From the NCBI RefSeq assembly GCF_963082655.1, contig NC_081552.1:193964098-194028097 (forward strand): a stretch of 64,000 nt of DNA, written 5' to 3'. The notes beneath the pieces are model-generated. The model had not been told where the DNA came from. It was given only the letters and a program-made list of their open reading frames with translations, and ran no database searches. Both the position numbers and the translations under genes were made by a program. This DNA is from Stomoxys calcitrans. Lineage: Eukaryota > Arthropoda > Insecta > Diptera > Muscidae. Positions 61,701 to 64,000 of the stretch are shown piece by piece (position 1 is the first letter of the stretch; the number at the start of each line of letters is the position of its first letter).

Positions 61701-62357
61701 GAATAAAATATGATCGAGATCAGCCCCTTTTAAGATATAACTACGTAGGTGGAGTTATAATAAAAGAGGATGATTTTTATATCCTTGTTTAATTTGGTCC
61801 ACATCGGTCCAAATTTGGTTAAGGCTGCCATATAGAAAGAACTCTCGATTTAAAGTCTTGGCCCTATAAAAAGCGCATTGATTGTCCGATTTCGTTGAAA
61901 TTTGACGCAGTGACTTATGTTAGGCTTTTTGACATCCGTGTCCAATATTTTGTTCTACAAAATTAAACAGTGACATATATTTATTAGGCTACTCAGTGTC
62001 CGTGACAAATTTCGGTGCATAAGTTATCCAATATTCACCGGATTGTGACGAAAGGGTGTTTACATATATACCCGAGGTGGGTGGATATCCAAAGTTCGCC
62101 CCGGCCGAACTTAATGCCTTTATACTTGTTTACATACTCACCTGTGCTTCTTGGATTTTACCCTTCTCCTCTTCGGTGGGTAACATATTCAGGAGTTTAT
62201 CTATACCCTCTCGTGTCACCACGGTGGCATCCATTTTAAGAATGGCTGCCTTTATGGCTCGAGGTGGTGGTAGTTTGGTCATGGCGATATTGATGGCATT
62301 CGATCTTTTATGATCGAGTACTATGACCTCCTTGCTTTTATTCATCTCTTGTTGTTT
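28663..62357 (-). CDS. Fhos: FHOD-family formin, C-terminal half (FH2 domain, linker, DAD); partial, 7 exons
   Basis: This is an actin-assembly factor of the FHOD class, known for nucleating or bundling actin in stress fibres and sarcomeres. The exons join at 62142-62357, 57909-58031, 57678-57833, 57292-57611, 54125-54364, 53822-54048 and 28663-28736 (1356 nt, 451 codons plus TGA). The window starts mid-FH2, and the 5' exons (GBD/DID, FH1, FH2 start) lie beyond 62.4 kb or outside it. FHOD hallmarks in order are [97 protein letters not shown] and the [17 protein letters not shown] then LRRTLKNGL. All introns are GT-AG and every phase matches. Introns are 4110, 75, 66, 2927, 76 and 25085 bp. 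The FH2 'GN.LN' motif reads GIFLN here. The antiparallel ACBP gene sits in the last intron. The family call is from recalled conservation, with no alignment run. Confidence 0.93.
28737..28990. other. AT-rich intron DNA next to last Fhos exon
   Basis: It includes the branch/polypyrimidine region of the terminal Fhos acceptor. Otherwise it is low-complexity A/T with no recognisable feature. Confidence 0.5.
28990..29180 (-). mobile_element. 5'-end fragment of RNase H-type non-LTR retrotransposon
   Basis: The stretch 'actgaggcagcagcccttgc' with the following 'gaaggactccatcgggccaa' is the imperfect reverse complement of 43910-43990, where the plus-strand element starts. Its right part, about 29100-29170, resembles 30650-30735 ('taatcggctt' and flanks). 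Confidence 0.6.
29190..30295 (-). pseudogene. RNase H domain and C-terminal zinc knuckle of a non-LTR retrotransposon, broken
   Basis: Read on the minus strand, 30278 downward encodes the post-RT segment ([20 protein letters not shown]). A ribonuclease H-like region follows with frame changes around 29830-29990, then [20 protein letters not shown] (29437-29628). It ends with a C-x2-C-x8-H-x4-C-like knuckle, [20 protein letters not shown] (29197-29394). The order fits RNase H-bearing LINE elements of the I/R1/LOA group. Several frameshifts make it inactive. Confidence 0.8.
30335..30617 (+). mobile_element. tRNA-derived SINE, copy 1 (most complete)
   Basis: The head starts 'ggaggccaccgtagcgc'. 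It has a Pol III box A, TAGCGCAGAGG (30346-30356), and a box B, GGTTCGAATCT (30389-30399), with tRNA-like spacing. A tRNA-unrelated body follows ('ctctccaaagaggtgtcgca', 'cggactcggctataaaaagg') and a tail 'gcaaaaattgcaatttttg'. Four further copies in this window share head and body. It sits at the broken 5' edge of the 29.2-30.3 kb retrotransposon remnant. Confidence 0.85.
30620..30770. mobile_element. Retrotransposon-derived fragment
   Basis: It contains 'ggttaggttaggctgacaag' and 'cgtaatcggctttttg', resembling 29100-29170 and the 3' ends of the LINE remnants ('ctaacctaaccta' near 46560). There is no coding frame. Confidence 0.4.
30770..32297. mobile_element. Helentron-like dispersed repeats, two joined elements
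   Basis: Both outer ends are the 'Y' terminus: 'gttaagttcggccgtgtcga' at about 30776, and inverted 'cttagaacgcttttacttg' ending at about 32297. The left half is built of type-2 units ('gtccgatctgaaccatattt', 'cttttatgggcttcag'). The right half has type-1 units ('tatagctcccatataaaccg', 'gacttcttgagc'). Two elements of opposite orientation appear to have merged. Confidence 0.7.
32298..32830 (-). pseudogene. Degenerate RNase H region of non-LTR retrotransposon
   Basis: On the minus strand a heavily mutated frame carries [16 protein letters not shown] and, in another frame, DGSK-like and MPGH-like residues typical of LINE RNase H domains. It is parallel to the 29.8-30.3 kb copy but more decayed. 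The 'ttgttgttgtagtcacat' at about 32812-32829 may be a former (CAA)n tail. Confidence 0.5.
32831..33420. other. Non-genic stretch with a dispersed repeat patch
   Basis: About 33116-33190 ('cgcagctaagcttctcg', 'caccacacagatcggacct') is repeated at 53313-53390, so this is part of an interspersed element, probably retrotransposon sequence. No reliable frame was found in the rest. Confidence 0.4.
33430..34412 (+). mobile_element. Helentron-like element carrying a SINE insertion
   Basis: The left part has 'gtctgtccgttcggctgtac' and 'gggattgtaaatgggccata', typical of the X-side of the family. The right end is a decayed Y terminus, 'gccgaacattgcacgctctt'. Internal units are interrupted at about 33884-34129 by a minus-strand SINE. 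Confidence 0.7.
33884..34129 (-). mobile_element. tRNA-derived SINE, copy 2 (inverted)
   Basis: The reverse complement shows box B-like GTTCGAATCC (from 'ggattcgaac') and box A region CAGCGCAGAGG (from 'cctctgcgctg'). The body 'gcgacacctctttggagaga' matches copy 1. A deletion of about 50 bp lies in the middle. It lies inside a Helentron-like element. Confidence 0.8.
34413..35009. other. AT-rich intron DNA with one short repeat end
   Basis: About 34510-34600 contains 'aatatttcgaggtgttacaa' and 'gattagtatacccaa', a lone X-side terminus of the Helentron-like family. The rest has no recognised feature. Confidence 0.4.
35010..35203 (+). mobile_element. tRNA-derived SINE, copy 3 (3'-truncated)
   Basis: Box A TAGCGCAGAGG (35023-35033) and box B GGTTCGAGTTC (35058-35068) follow 'ggaggccaccatagcgc'. 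The copy stops at 'cgtttggactcacc', where a Helentron-like Y terminus begins. Confidence 0.78.
35206..35680 (-). mobile_element. Helentron-like element, Y end plus internal units
   Basis: It starts 'aacaagtaaaagcgagttta' then 'ggtcgaatctagggaaccca'. Inverted type-1 units follow ('gatcggtttatatgggagct'). The far end is lost. Confidence 0.75.
35683..35883 (+). mobile_element. Mariner-type MITE, 201 bp
   Basis: The terminal inverted repeats TTGGGTTGCCCA...TGGGCAACCCAA extend imperfectly into 'aaaaagtaattgcgga' and 'tccgcaataactttc'. A TA flanks each side (35681-35682, 35884-35885), as expected for Tc1/mariner insertion. There is no coding capacity. A second copy in the opposite orientation is at 54436-54667. 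Confidence 0.88.
35886..36391. repeat. Dispersed repeat family B, tandem units of about 120 bp
   Basis: Repeated lines of the type 'tatcagattcgtgttccact', 'aaataccttttatttgagcc' and 'tggggg(t)tgttttggaga' recur about every 115-125 bp. The same family appears at 36695-36980 and 52091-52510. Confidence 0.7.
36392..36694 (-). mobile_element. tRNA-derived SINE, copy 4 (near full length, inverted)
   Basis: It runs from tail 'aaaaaattgcaaattttgcc' to head 'gcgctacggtggcc'. The reverse complement carries box A TAGCGCAGAGG and a mutated box B (GGTTGGAATCC, from 'ggattccaacc'). It is inserted into a family B repeat. 'aagtgagtaaa' before and 'tggtaagtaaa' after may be a decayed target-site duplication. 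Confidence 0.85.
36695..36980. repeat. Family B repeat, continuation after SINE
   Basis: 'catttttgggggatgttttt', 'ggagggtccgcccccccc' and 'caccacgggatcattatgca' match the distal portion of the family B copy at 52380-52500. The family end includes 'gaaaatcggttcagccgttt'. Confidence 0.7.
37030..38018 (+). mobile_element. Helentron-like element pair with large inverted repeat
   Basis: About 37130-37290 is inverted at about 37355-37480 (see the cruciform feature), so two element halves meet head to head. Type-1 units follow ('cccatataaaccgatct', 'gacttcttgagc') up to a Y terminus, 'gaacttagcacgctttactt', ending at about 38018. Confidence 0.75.
37130..37480. repeat. Long imperfect inverted repeat (arms about 120-160 bp, loop about 65 bp)
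   Basis: The left arm, with 'cgacctacatcaatataagg', 'tatctgtgcaaaatttcaac' and 'gttcgaccgctatcgtgatt' (to about 37290), pairs with the right arm, 'cacgatagcggtcgaacgca', 'gaaattttgcacagatactt' and 'attgatgtaggtcgttgatg' (from about 37355). The loop contains 'tccgtctatccgtccgtccg'. Confidence 0.85.
38019..38400. other. Unique DNA upstream of ACBP gene
   Basis: It is AT-rich with no repeat family recognised. It could hold the promoter or first noncoding exon of the ACBP gene. No TATA/initiator pair stands out enough to call. Confidence 0.35.
38405..38612 (-). mobile_element. Possible second tRNA-derived SINE or tRNA relic
   Basis: On the minus strand, 'cccggtagcagagtttatgg' resembles a box A and 'cgtgggttcgatttcaacc' a box B about 50 nt later (GGTTCGATTTC, two changes from consensus). 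It is different from the five-copy family. Only one copy is in the window, so the call is tentative. Confidence 0.4.
38737..39054 (+). CDS. Acyl-CoA-binding protein, 83 aa, two coding exons
   Basis: It binds medium/long-chain acyl-CoA esters in the cytosol and buffers them for lipid metabolism (family knowledge). Coding exon 1 is only ATGGAT (38737-38742), followed by donor gtaagtat. A 66-bp intron ends cttcttgcag, and exon 2 is 38809-39054. The 83-aa product is the usual ACBP size. The ligand residues of the four-helix fold are present: Tyr26 and Lys30 ([12 protein letters not shown]), Lys52 ([10 protein letters not shown]) and Tyr71 ([12 protein letters not shown]), matching bovine Y28/K32/K54/Y73 with a constant offset of two. 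It lies antiparallel inside the last Fhos intron. Flies have several ACBP paralogues and I cannot say which this is. The presence of an intron argues against a processed copy. Confidence 0.93.
38743..38808 (+). other. ACBP intron (66 bp)
   Basis: It begins gtaagtatga and ends ttcttgcag after a T/C-rich tract, with phase 0 between Asp2 and Phe3. Without it the exon-2 frame has no in-frame ATG near the start of the ACBP domain. Confidence 0.85.
39107..39283 (-). mobile_element. Solo Y terminus of Helentron-like family
   Basis: 'acaagtaagagcgtgctaag', 'tacggccgggccgaatctta' and 'tataccctccaccatggatc' run from about 39168. The copy breaks off just where the next complete element starts with the same sequence. 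The bases before 39168 are AT-rich ACBP downstream DNA. Confidence 0.75.
39284..40762 (-). mobile_element. Complete Helentron-like element with 153-bp internal array
   Basis: The Y terminus ('aagttcggccgggccgaatc', an internal palindrome TTCGGCC-G-GGCCGAA) is at the left. The X terminus ('cttatggtggagggtata') ends at about 40760. The core holds tandem units whose 'agatcgg' anchor lies at 39694, 39847, 40000, 40153, 40306 and 40459, exactly 153 bp apart. A GACGGACGGACGGACGGACA microsatellite at about 40606 precedes the X end. There is no coding capacity. Confidence 0.85.
40763..42406 (-). mobile_element. Second Helentron-like element, Y end missing
   Basis: It is an array of the same type-1 units ('gcgccctctagaggctcaag', 'aaacatggaccgattt'), then 'cagacggacggacggacaga' near 42245 and the X end 'ctatagtggagggtataa' at about 42400. 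Its units are more diverged than those of the element to its left. Confidence 0.8.
42415..42950 (+). pseudogene. Non-LTR retrotransposon reverse transcriptase fragment
   Basis: Shifting between frames gives [20 protein letters not shown], the RT motif [20 protein letters not shown], a broken [16 protein letters not shown] box (stop before Q) and a catalytic-box remnant MYADN, then [19 protein letters not shown]. Stops and frameshifts show it is dead. It is cut off at 42950 by the Y end of a Helentron-like element. Confidence 0.85.
42948..43917 (-). mobile_element. Helentron-like element interrupted by a fold-back transposon
   Basis: The Y terminus 'gtgctaagttcggccgggcc' starts at about 42951, followed by type-1 units. 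The unit is split at 43144 by the 604-bp element and resumes at 43749 ('tatacaaaattttaacc'), so the two halves rejoin cleanly after removing one TA. It ends at about 43905, where a LINE starts. Confidence 0.8.
43145..43748 (-). mobile_element. Fold-back Tc1/mariner-type element, 604 bp with about 190-bp arms
   Basis: The ends AAGGGTGATTTTTTTGAGG and its complement are flanked by TA (43143-43144, 43749-43750). The arms 43145-43336 and about 43557-43748 are near-identical inverted copies that both include the transposase N-terminus ([20 protein letters not shown]). The unique centre, read on the minus strand, carries a DDE-type fragment [20 protein letters not shown] and [17 protein letters not shown]. 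It is not a standard internal deletion, because the 5' end has been copied onto both sides. Confidence 0.88.
43905..46580 (+). pseudogene. Non-LTR retrotransposon with zinc finger, endonuclease and RNase H; RT deleted
   Basis: In order: a PHD-like Cys-rich motif ([26 protein letters not shown], about 44090-44190); an APE-type endonuclease with [20 protein letters not shown] and LGSDHLPI (44400-45230); and a linker [20 protein letters not shown] with stops (about 45390-45470). It then jumps to the post-RT segment [15 protein letters not shown] (45475), RNase H FFADGSKL (45705), [11 protein letters not shown] and [20 protein letters not shown] (46000-46060), and a final C-x2-C knuckle at about 46320-46390. 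The reverse transcriptase is absent. Several stops and frameshifts are present. The 3' end is near 'ctaacctaaccta' at about 46570. Confidence 0.88.
46585..46662 (+). mobile_element. Solo Y terminus of Helentron-like family
   Basis: 'acatatatacccgaggtggt' and 'ttcggcccggccgaacttaa' end with 'cttttcacttgttt'. No internal units are attached. Confidence 0.75.
46665..47062 (-). pseudogene. Non-LTR retrotransposon RT thumb region, frameshifted
   Basis: On the minus strand, [40 protein letters not shown] and, after a frame change, [20 protein letters not shown] and [17 protein letters not shown] are typical of the segment after the RT palm. It lies opposite in orientation to the element ending at 46580. 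Confidence 0.82.
47063..48575. other. Repeat-poor AT-rich intron block
   Basis: This is the largest part of the last Fhos intron without any recognised dispersed repeat. It contains long A and T runs (for example 47321-47338, 47614-47631, 47731-47750) and a CA/CAA microsatellite at about 47800-47822. On the minus strand 47492-47620 reads [21 protein letters not shown] and a stop, but no acceptor is visible and T-runs bound it, so I do not call it a gene. Being repeat-free, it could be regulatory. Confidence 0.45.
48576..49545 (+). mobile_element. Complete Helentron-like element
   Basis: The X end 'tataccctccaccgtgggat' is followed by 'tctgtccgtccgtccgttaa', type-1 units ('cttgagcctctagagggcgc') and the Y end 'ttcggcccggccgaacttag', finishing 'acttttacttgttt' at 49545. 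The TATACCCTCCACC motif near both ends is inverted (subterminal inverted repeat). Confidence 0.85.
49546..50992 (+). mobile_element. Complete Helentron-like element, tandem to previous
   Basis: X end 'tgggggtatactaatctagt' and 'gcccgtctgtcgaaatcacg', then type-1 units with 'gatatagctcccatataaac', and Y end 'gattcggcccggccgaactt' ending at about 50992. It abuts the previous element without a spacer. Confidence 0.82.
50993..52090 (+). repeat. Type-3 dispersed repeat with about 310-bp units
   Basis: It begins 'taccctacaacacttctgtg'. Three long units start near 51331, 51636 and 51952 ('ccgattctctcg', 'aggattttc'), each with 'atagaaatcggttcagattt' and 'atatcgcccgattttcactc'. This is a different subfamily from the 153-bp unit elements. 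The right end is cut by a family B repeat. Confidence 0.7.
52091..52510. repeat. Family B dispersed repeat
   Basis: 'aaataccatttatttgagac', 'tgggggtgttttgggggaag', 'aagggggagggtccgtcctc' and 'caccacgggatcataagcta' parallel 35886-36391 plus 36695-36980, but without the SINE. Confidence 0.7.
52511..52720. other. AT-rich spacer
   Basis: Nothing is recognised between the family B repeat and the LINE 3' end. Confidence 0.4.
52721..53310 (-). pseudogene. 3' end of RNase H-type LINE, split by a SINE
   Basis: The reverse complement of 52978-53310 matches 46190-46450 of the plus-strand element: [20 protein letters not shown], then the C-terminal knuckle and 'gcgaatgttcacatccgcta'. The LINE 3' end continues at 52721-52755 ('gacagtctgccatcag'). 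The minus-strand SINE occupies 52760-52976. Confidence 0.78.
52760..52976 (-). mobile_element. tRNA-derived SINE, copy 5 (3'-truncated, inverted)
   Basis: The reverse complement reads 'tagcgcagaggttaagatgt' (box A) and GTTCGAATCC (box B), with family body 'ggcgacatttgtgaag'. It lacks the 3' half of the consensus and lies inside the LINE tail. Confidence 0.78.
53311..53395. repeat. Dispersed repeat shared with 33116-33190
   Basis: 'cgcagctaagcttctcgaaa' and 'caccacacagatcggacctc' occur in both places in the same orientation. Confidence 0.6.
53396..53821. repeat. Low-complexity GGTATT/AATACC-rich stretch and intron donor region
   Basis: About 53410-53600 contains many short GGTATTA and TAATACC words on both strands ('ggtattaaaaccaataacgg', 'taccatacggtgttgc'), resembling decayed nested inverted repeats. 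It runs up to the Fhos donor at 53821. Confidence 0.5.
53822..54048 (-). CDS. Fhos: Fhos exon: acidic linker and basic start of DAD (about 75 codons)
   Basis: The acceptor ends 'cctttttttag' and the exon begins A-GAA-CTA at 54048, completing a Lys codon. It encodes [13 protein letters not shown], an acidic patch [16 protein letters not shown], and [14 protein letters not shown], the basic first half of a FHOD DAD. It ends ..AGAAAGTCAT at 53822 with donor gtaagttg (phase 1). Reading into the intron would add only C-K-L before a stop, so intron retention would truncate the DAD. Confidence 0.9.
54125..54364 (-). CDS. Fhos: Fhos exon: end of FH2 and basic tail (about 80 codons)
   Basis: The acceptor ends 'aatttcag' and the exon starts ATACCGCAAATTC at 54364. 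Its first A completes the split Arg, giving [12 protein letters not shown]. It encodes [20 protein letters not shown] and a lysine/arginine-rich coil [20 protein letters not shown]. It ends GAACTGAA at 54125, before gtaagacg (phase 2). Confidence 0.92.
54436..54667 (-). mobile_element. Mariner-type MITE, second copy (232 bp)
   Basis: The ends TGGGTTGCCCAAAAAGTAAT and ATTACTTTTTGGGCAACCCA are flanked by TA. The interior ('tttttaataaaacttagaat', 'agctaaaagtaacagctgat') is the reverse complement of 35683-35883, plus an extra 'tttttcaacgccgactatgt'. It starts 71 bp upstream of the Fhos exon at 54364. Confidence 0.88.
54880..56280 (-). pseudogene. Jockey-like non-LTR retrotransposon, RT to 3' end
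   Basis: The minus strand shows [18 protein letters not shown] (about 56180), a [16 protein letters not shown] box (about 56000), the catalytic box as [11 protein letters not shown] (about 55940; YADD changed to YAND), and [16 protein letters not shown] (55720). It continues with a thumb region, [20 protein letters not shown], then [20 protein letters not shown] and [20 protein letters not shown] (55138-55434). A cysteine knuckle region lies near 55060, and a (CAA)n-type tail at 54882-54898. It is 5'-truncated at 56280, with several frame breaks. Confidence 0.85.
56283..57170 (+). mobile_element. Type-2 Helentron-like repeat
   Basis: 'ctagccatgtccgtccctct' at the left; units 'gatttcgctgaaatttgaca', 'ccatatagaccgacccgtcg' and 'gcccataaaagccacattta'; and a right end 'acatatatacccgagctgat'. 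Its Y hairpin is lost. Confidence 0.7.
57292..57611 (-). CDS. Fhos: Fhos exon: C-terminal FH2 (about 107 codons)
   Basis: Acceptor 'gccttctcag' precedes GTTCCTGAGGTT at 57611, phase 0. The exon ends GTGATGAATAG at 57292, before gtaggtat, splitting an Arg codon (phase 2). It encodes [37 protein letters not shown] and a helical, coiled-coil-like tail through QIVHRRVMN. Confidence 0.93.
57678..57833 (-). CDS. Fhos: Fhos exon: FH2 core (52 codons)
   Basis: The acceptor ends 'tattacag' and the exon starts AAAGAAATTGCT at 57833, phase 0. It ends TTAGCTAAG at 57678, before gtatgtgg. It encodes [17 protein letters not shown], the hydrophobic [14 protein letters not shown] segment and [10 protein letters not shown]. 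The codon in the GN position of the common formin GN-x-L-N motif is ATA (Ile). Confidence 0.93.
57909..58031 (-). CDS. Fhos: Fhos exon: FH2 continuation (41 codons)
   Basis: Acceptor 'cctctttcag' precedes ATGGCTAATCCT at 58031, phase 0. The exon ends ..GATAATAGTGAG at 57909, before gtaagtga. It encodes [19 protein letters not shown] and [17 protein letters not shown]. The initial ATG is an internal Met codon (EAQ-M-ANPEL), not a translation start. Confidence 0.93.
58089..58790 (-). mobile_element. Helentron-like element, Y to X
   Basis: Y end 'acaagtaaaagggtgctaag' then 'gggaacccaccaccatgg'; units 'tttatatgggagctatatct'; X end 'gattagtataccccctatgg' at about 58780. It starts 56 bp from the Fhos exon at 58031. 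Confidence 0.8.
58791..59480 (+). repeat. Type-1 variant unit array, ends lost
   Basis: Four diverged units of 'cccatataaaccgatcctca', 'gatttgacttctggagcccc' and 'tttcaacacctagactaggc' have no recognisable termini. The array is cut on the right by a LINE. Confidence 0.65.
59481..60375 (-). pseudogene. Jockey-like LINE remnant, internally deleted
   Basis: The left part (59500-59800) is the same 3' region as 54980-55330. At about 59805 it jumps to the RT N-terminal part, minus strand [40 protein letters not shown], then a linker [20 protein letters not shown]. The RT palm and thumb are deleted. Confidence 0.78.
60376..60560 (-). pseudogene. LINE endonuclease fragment joined to previous remnant
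   Basis: The minus strand shows the equivalents of GSTFC-VNED and SSDL-SDLS (compare 44860-44990), ending at about 60376 with VSDH joined directly to [12 protein letters not shown]. About 200-300 codons expected between these parts are missing. Confidence 0.6.
60561..62131 (+). mobile_element. Type-2 Helentron-like element ending at Fhos splice donor
   Basis: Repeated units carry 'cccgatttcgctgaaatttg', 'aacagtgagtagttttaggc', 'gatcggactatatttagata' and 'aaagggtctgaagcccat'. The right end is a Y terminus ('acccgaggtgggtgg', 'ccccggccgaacttaatgcc') that stops with 'atacttgttt' at about 62131. Confidence 0.82.
62142..62357 (-). CDS. Fhos: Fhos exon: first part of FH2 in window (72 codons)
   Basis: Acceptor 'tatttacag' precedes AAACAACAAGAG at 62357, phase 0. 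The exon ends in GAAGCACAG at 62142, followed by donor gtgagtat. It encodes [17 protein letters not shown] and [20 protein letters not shown], the N-terminal core of the FH2 domain including the NAINI segment, which corresponds to the conserved actin-contacting isoleucine region of formins. A Helentron-like repeat end stops about 10 bp into the following intron. Confidence 0.93.
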
Positions 62358-62911
62358 CTGTAAATAGGGCAAAATGTTCAATTAATAAAACTCCAAATTG
62401 CGAATAAAAGCCCATGTTAAAACCAGATGGACGAAAGTATTTTAAACCACAACCATTTGTTATTAAATGTGAATAGTAATACCAATACCAGCACCAAACT
62501 TTTTTATTATCTACCAACAATTGCAATCAATCTAATTTGAATATTCTATCTGTGGATAATCGTAGATGCAAAAATAATTTTTAAATGTTAAAATAGTTAT
62601 TTTGTATTTATTAATTCATTAAGATGACAAAACACTATCTATGGTGAGATTAAGTTGACTAGTACAAATTTAAAAATTGGTGTCTGATACTAAATAACGA
62701 GAAATTGCACAAATAGATATGATATGAAAAATATTTTGTTTCGTAAAAAAAACCAAAGGTTGCAAAAGTCTATCTTCGCCGTTTGGTATATATTTCCCTA
62801 TAGCCCGTTCACGAGTGGCCGAAGTCTTCCGTTGAACGTTAATGGGAATGGGCAAACTCGCATTCTTACCACCACATCTTAAACTGTGAGTTTTAGGTTT
62901 CGAAGGGGAAT
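62358..62911. other. Fhos upstream intron, with an unassigned minus-strand open stretch
   Basis: This is mostly AT-rich intron. On the minus strand about 62911-62760 stays open and reads KPKTHSLRCGGKNASLPIPI then NVQRKTSATRERAIGKYIPN and GEDRLLQPL, with a codon texture richer than its surroundings. It does not resemble the FH2 sequence expected immediately upstream. It could be an alternative Fhos exon, part of another gene, or chance. A Helentron-like X end begins at 62912 and removes any upstream context. Confidence 0.3.
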
Positions 62912-62987
62912 TTTTATACCCTCCACCCCAATGGATGGGGGTAAACTAAGTTCGTCATTCGGTTTGTAACACATCGAAATATTCATC
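62912..62987 (+). mobile_element. Helentron-like X end, interrupted by mariner
   Basis: 'tataccctccaccccaatgg', 'gtaaactaagttcgtcattc' and 'acatcgaaatattcatct' match the start of 48576. The expected 'gagaccccataaag' is replaced by the mariner at 62988. Confidence 0.8.
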
Positions 62988-64000
62988 TACGAGGGTTGCC
63001 CCATATATTTCGGGATAAGAGAAGACAAAAACAAATATTAATCATCAAAATCGTCGCTTTATTGTTTTTCAAAATATTCCCCATTACGATCTATACACTT
63101 TTGCATGCGCTTGAACCAATCGTTGAAGCAACTTTGCCACTCTGATTGAGGTATCTCCAAAACATGCATTCTGAACGCATCAACCGTTTCTTCCGGTGTC
63201 AAAAAACGTAAACCTCTCATTTTAGTTTTTACGTACGGGAATAAAAAGAAGTCATTCGGTGCCAAGTCAGGACTATACGGCGGATGACTCATCAAATCGA
63301 TGTTTTGAGTGCTCAAAAGTGCAGTTGTTTGAGCGAGATGTGTCAGAGTTCGCATTGTCATAGTGAAGAGTGATCCGTCTTCGGCGGTTGGTTTTCCTGA
63401 TATCTTGGAAAACAACTGGCAAACAAATGGTTGTGTACCACTCAGAACTGACTGTTCTGCATTGTTCTGCAAAAAAAAAACGGGCGATCATTAGCTTGGA
63501 AGTGATTCGTGCGCAAAACACCCATACAGTCGACTGCCGTTTATTTTCGGGCTCATACGCGTAAATCCACGATTCATCACCTGTCACGATATCATAGACG
63601 TGTTTCGAAGCGCCGCCATCATACTTTGGAAGCATTTCTTTCCACAAATCGACACGAGCCTTTTTTTTGAGCGATTGACAAACTGTGTGGGATCCAACGC
63701 GAACAAATTTTTTTGACACTCCAATGTTCATGCAATATTGAATATATGCTTGTCCCACTAATGCCTAAGGTTGTCTCAATCCCACAATAAGTCACATGAC
63801 AATCTTGCAATATCAGCTGGCGCACAGCATCAATGGTTCTTGGAACAACAACTAATTTTGGACGACCTTTACGAAATTCGTCTTAGAGTGAACTACGACC
63901 TCGGTTGAATTCACCATGCCATCTATAAATACTGGTCCTTGATGGAGCTTCATCGCCAAAAATTTAATTAAGTTCATCGATGCACTATTATTGAATTAAT
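62988..64000 (-). pseudogene. Mariner transposon with decayed transposase; runs off window
   Basis: The terminal repeat starts 'cgagggttgccccatatatt' after a TA. Minus-strand transposase pieces are, from the C-terminus: MQKCIDRNGEYFEKQ-stop (63059), YSPDLAPNDFFLFPYVKTKM with the third catalytic Asp (about 63270), and YDIVTGDESWIYAYEPENK with the second (about 63560). CHVTYCGIETTLGISGTSIY and IPHSLSIAQKK (63660-63825) belong to the N-terminal helix-turn-helix part. There are frame shifts near 63460 (a small duplication of 'ttgttctgca') and near 63700-63760, and stops upstream of 63830. Motif spacing is as in DD34D mariners. Confidence 0.9.

Larger units (their letters stand above)
58032..62141 (-). 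other. Fhos: Fhos intron of 4110 bp, repeat filled
   Basis: It is bounded by donor gtgagtat (62141) and acceptor cctctttcag (58032). Contents are two type-1 repeat blocks, a composite LINE remnant and a type-2 repeat block whose end lies about 10 bp from the donor. Confidence 0.88.

Overview
The window looks like nuclear DNA of a calyptrate fly (Muscidae-like, e.g. the Stomoxys/Musca/Haematobia group). It has spliced genes with short GT-AG introns, an AT-rich background, mariner and non-LTR retrotransposon debris, and a very abundant dispersed repeat with TTCGGCCGGGCCGAA-type ends and CGGACGGACGGA runs. The species assignment is inference from repeat content.

Layout. Positions 1-27864 are one satellite array of 318-bp monomers (about 88 monomer equivalents) with nested higher-order duplications. 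After about 0.8 kb of AT-rich DNA, the rest of the window (28.66-62.36 kb) is occupied by the 3' half of a single minus-strand gene, which I recognise as the FHOD-type formin Fhos. Seven coding exons can be placed with matching splice phases. Six (62142-62357, 57909-58031, 57678-57833, 57292-57611, 54125-54364, 53822-54048) encode the FH2 domain and the basic linker. The seventh, at 28663-28736, completes the autoinhibitory DAD helix after an intron of about 25 kb. The satellite begins about 0.8 kb beyond the stop codon.

The 25-kb last intron holds a complete acyl-CoA-binding protein gene on the opposite strand (38737-39054). Otherwise it is almost wholly mobile DNA: degenerate RNase H-bearing non-LTR retrotransposons, a tRNA-derived SINE family (five copies, some inserted in other repeats), Helentron-like elements with 153-bp internal repeats, a fold-back transposon of 604 bp with about 190-bp arms, and mariner-type MITEs. 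The smaller Fhos introns carry Jockey-like retrotransposon fragments, a second MITE and more Helentron-like elements, one of which ends about 10 bp from a splice donor. The window ends inside a decayed mariner (62988-64000) that landed in a Helentron-like element.

No operon, CRISPR array, rRNA or functional tRNA is present. The most notable points are the formin exon structure across the giant intron, the satellite organisation (19-bp palindrome per monomer, one enlarged 35-bp palindrome, shared deletion junctions across 20 kb), the SINE family and the fold-back element.
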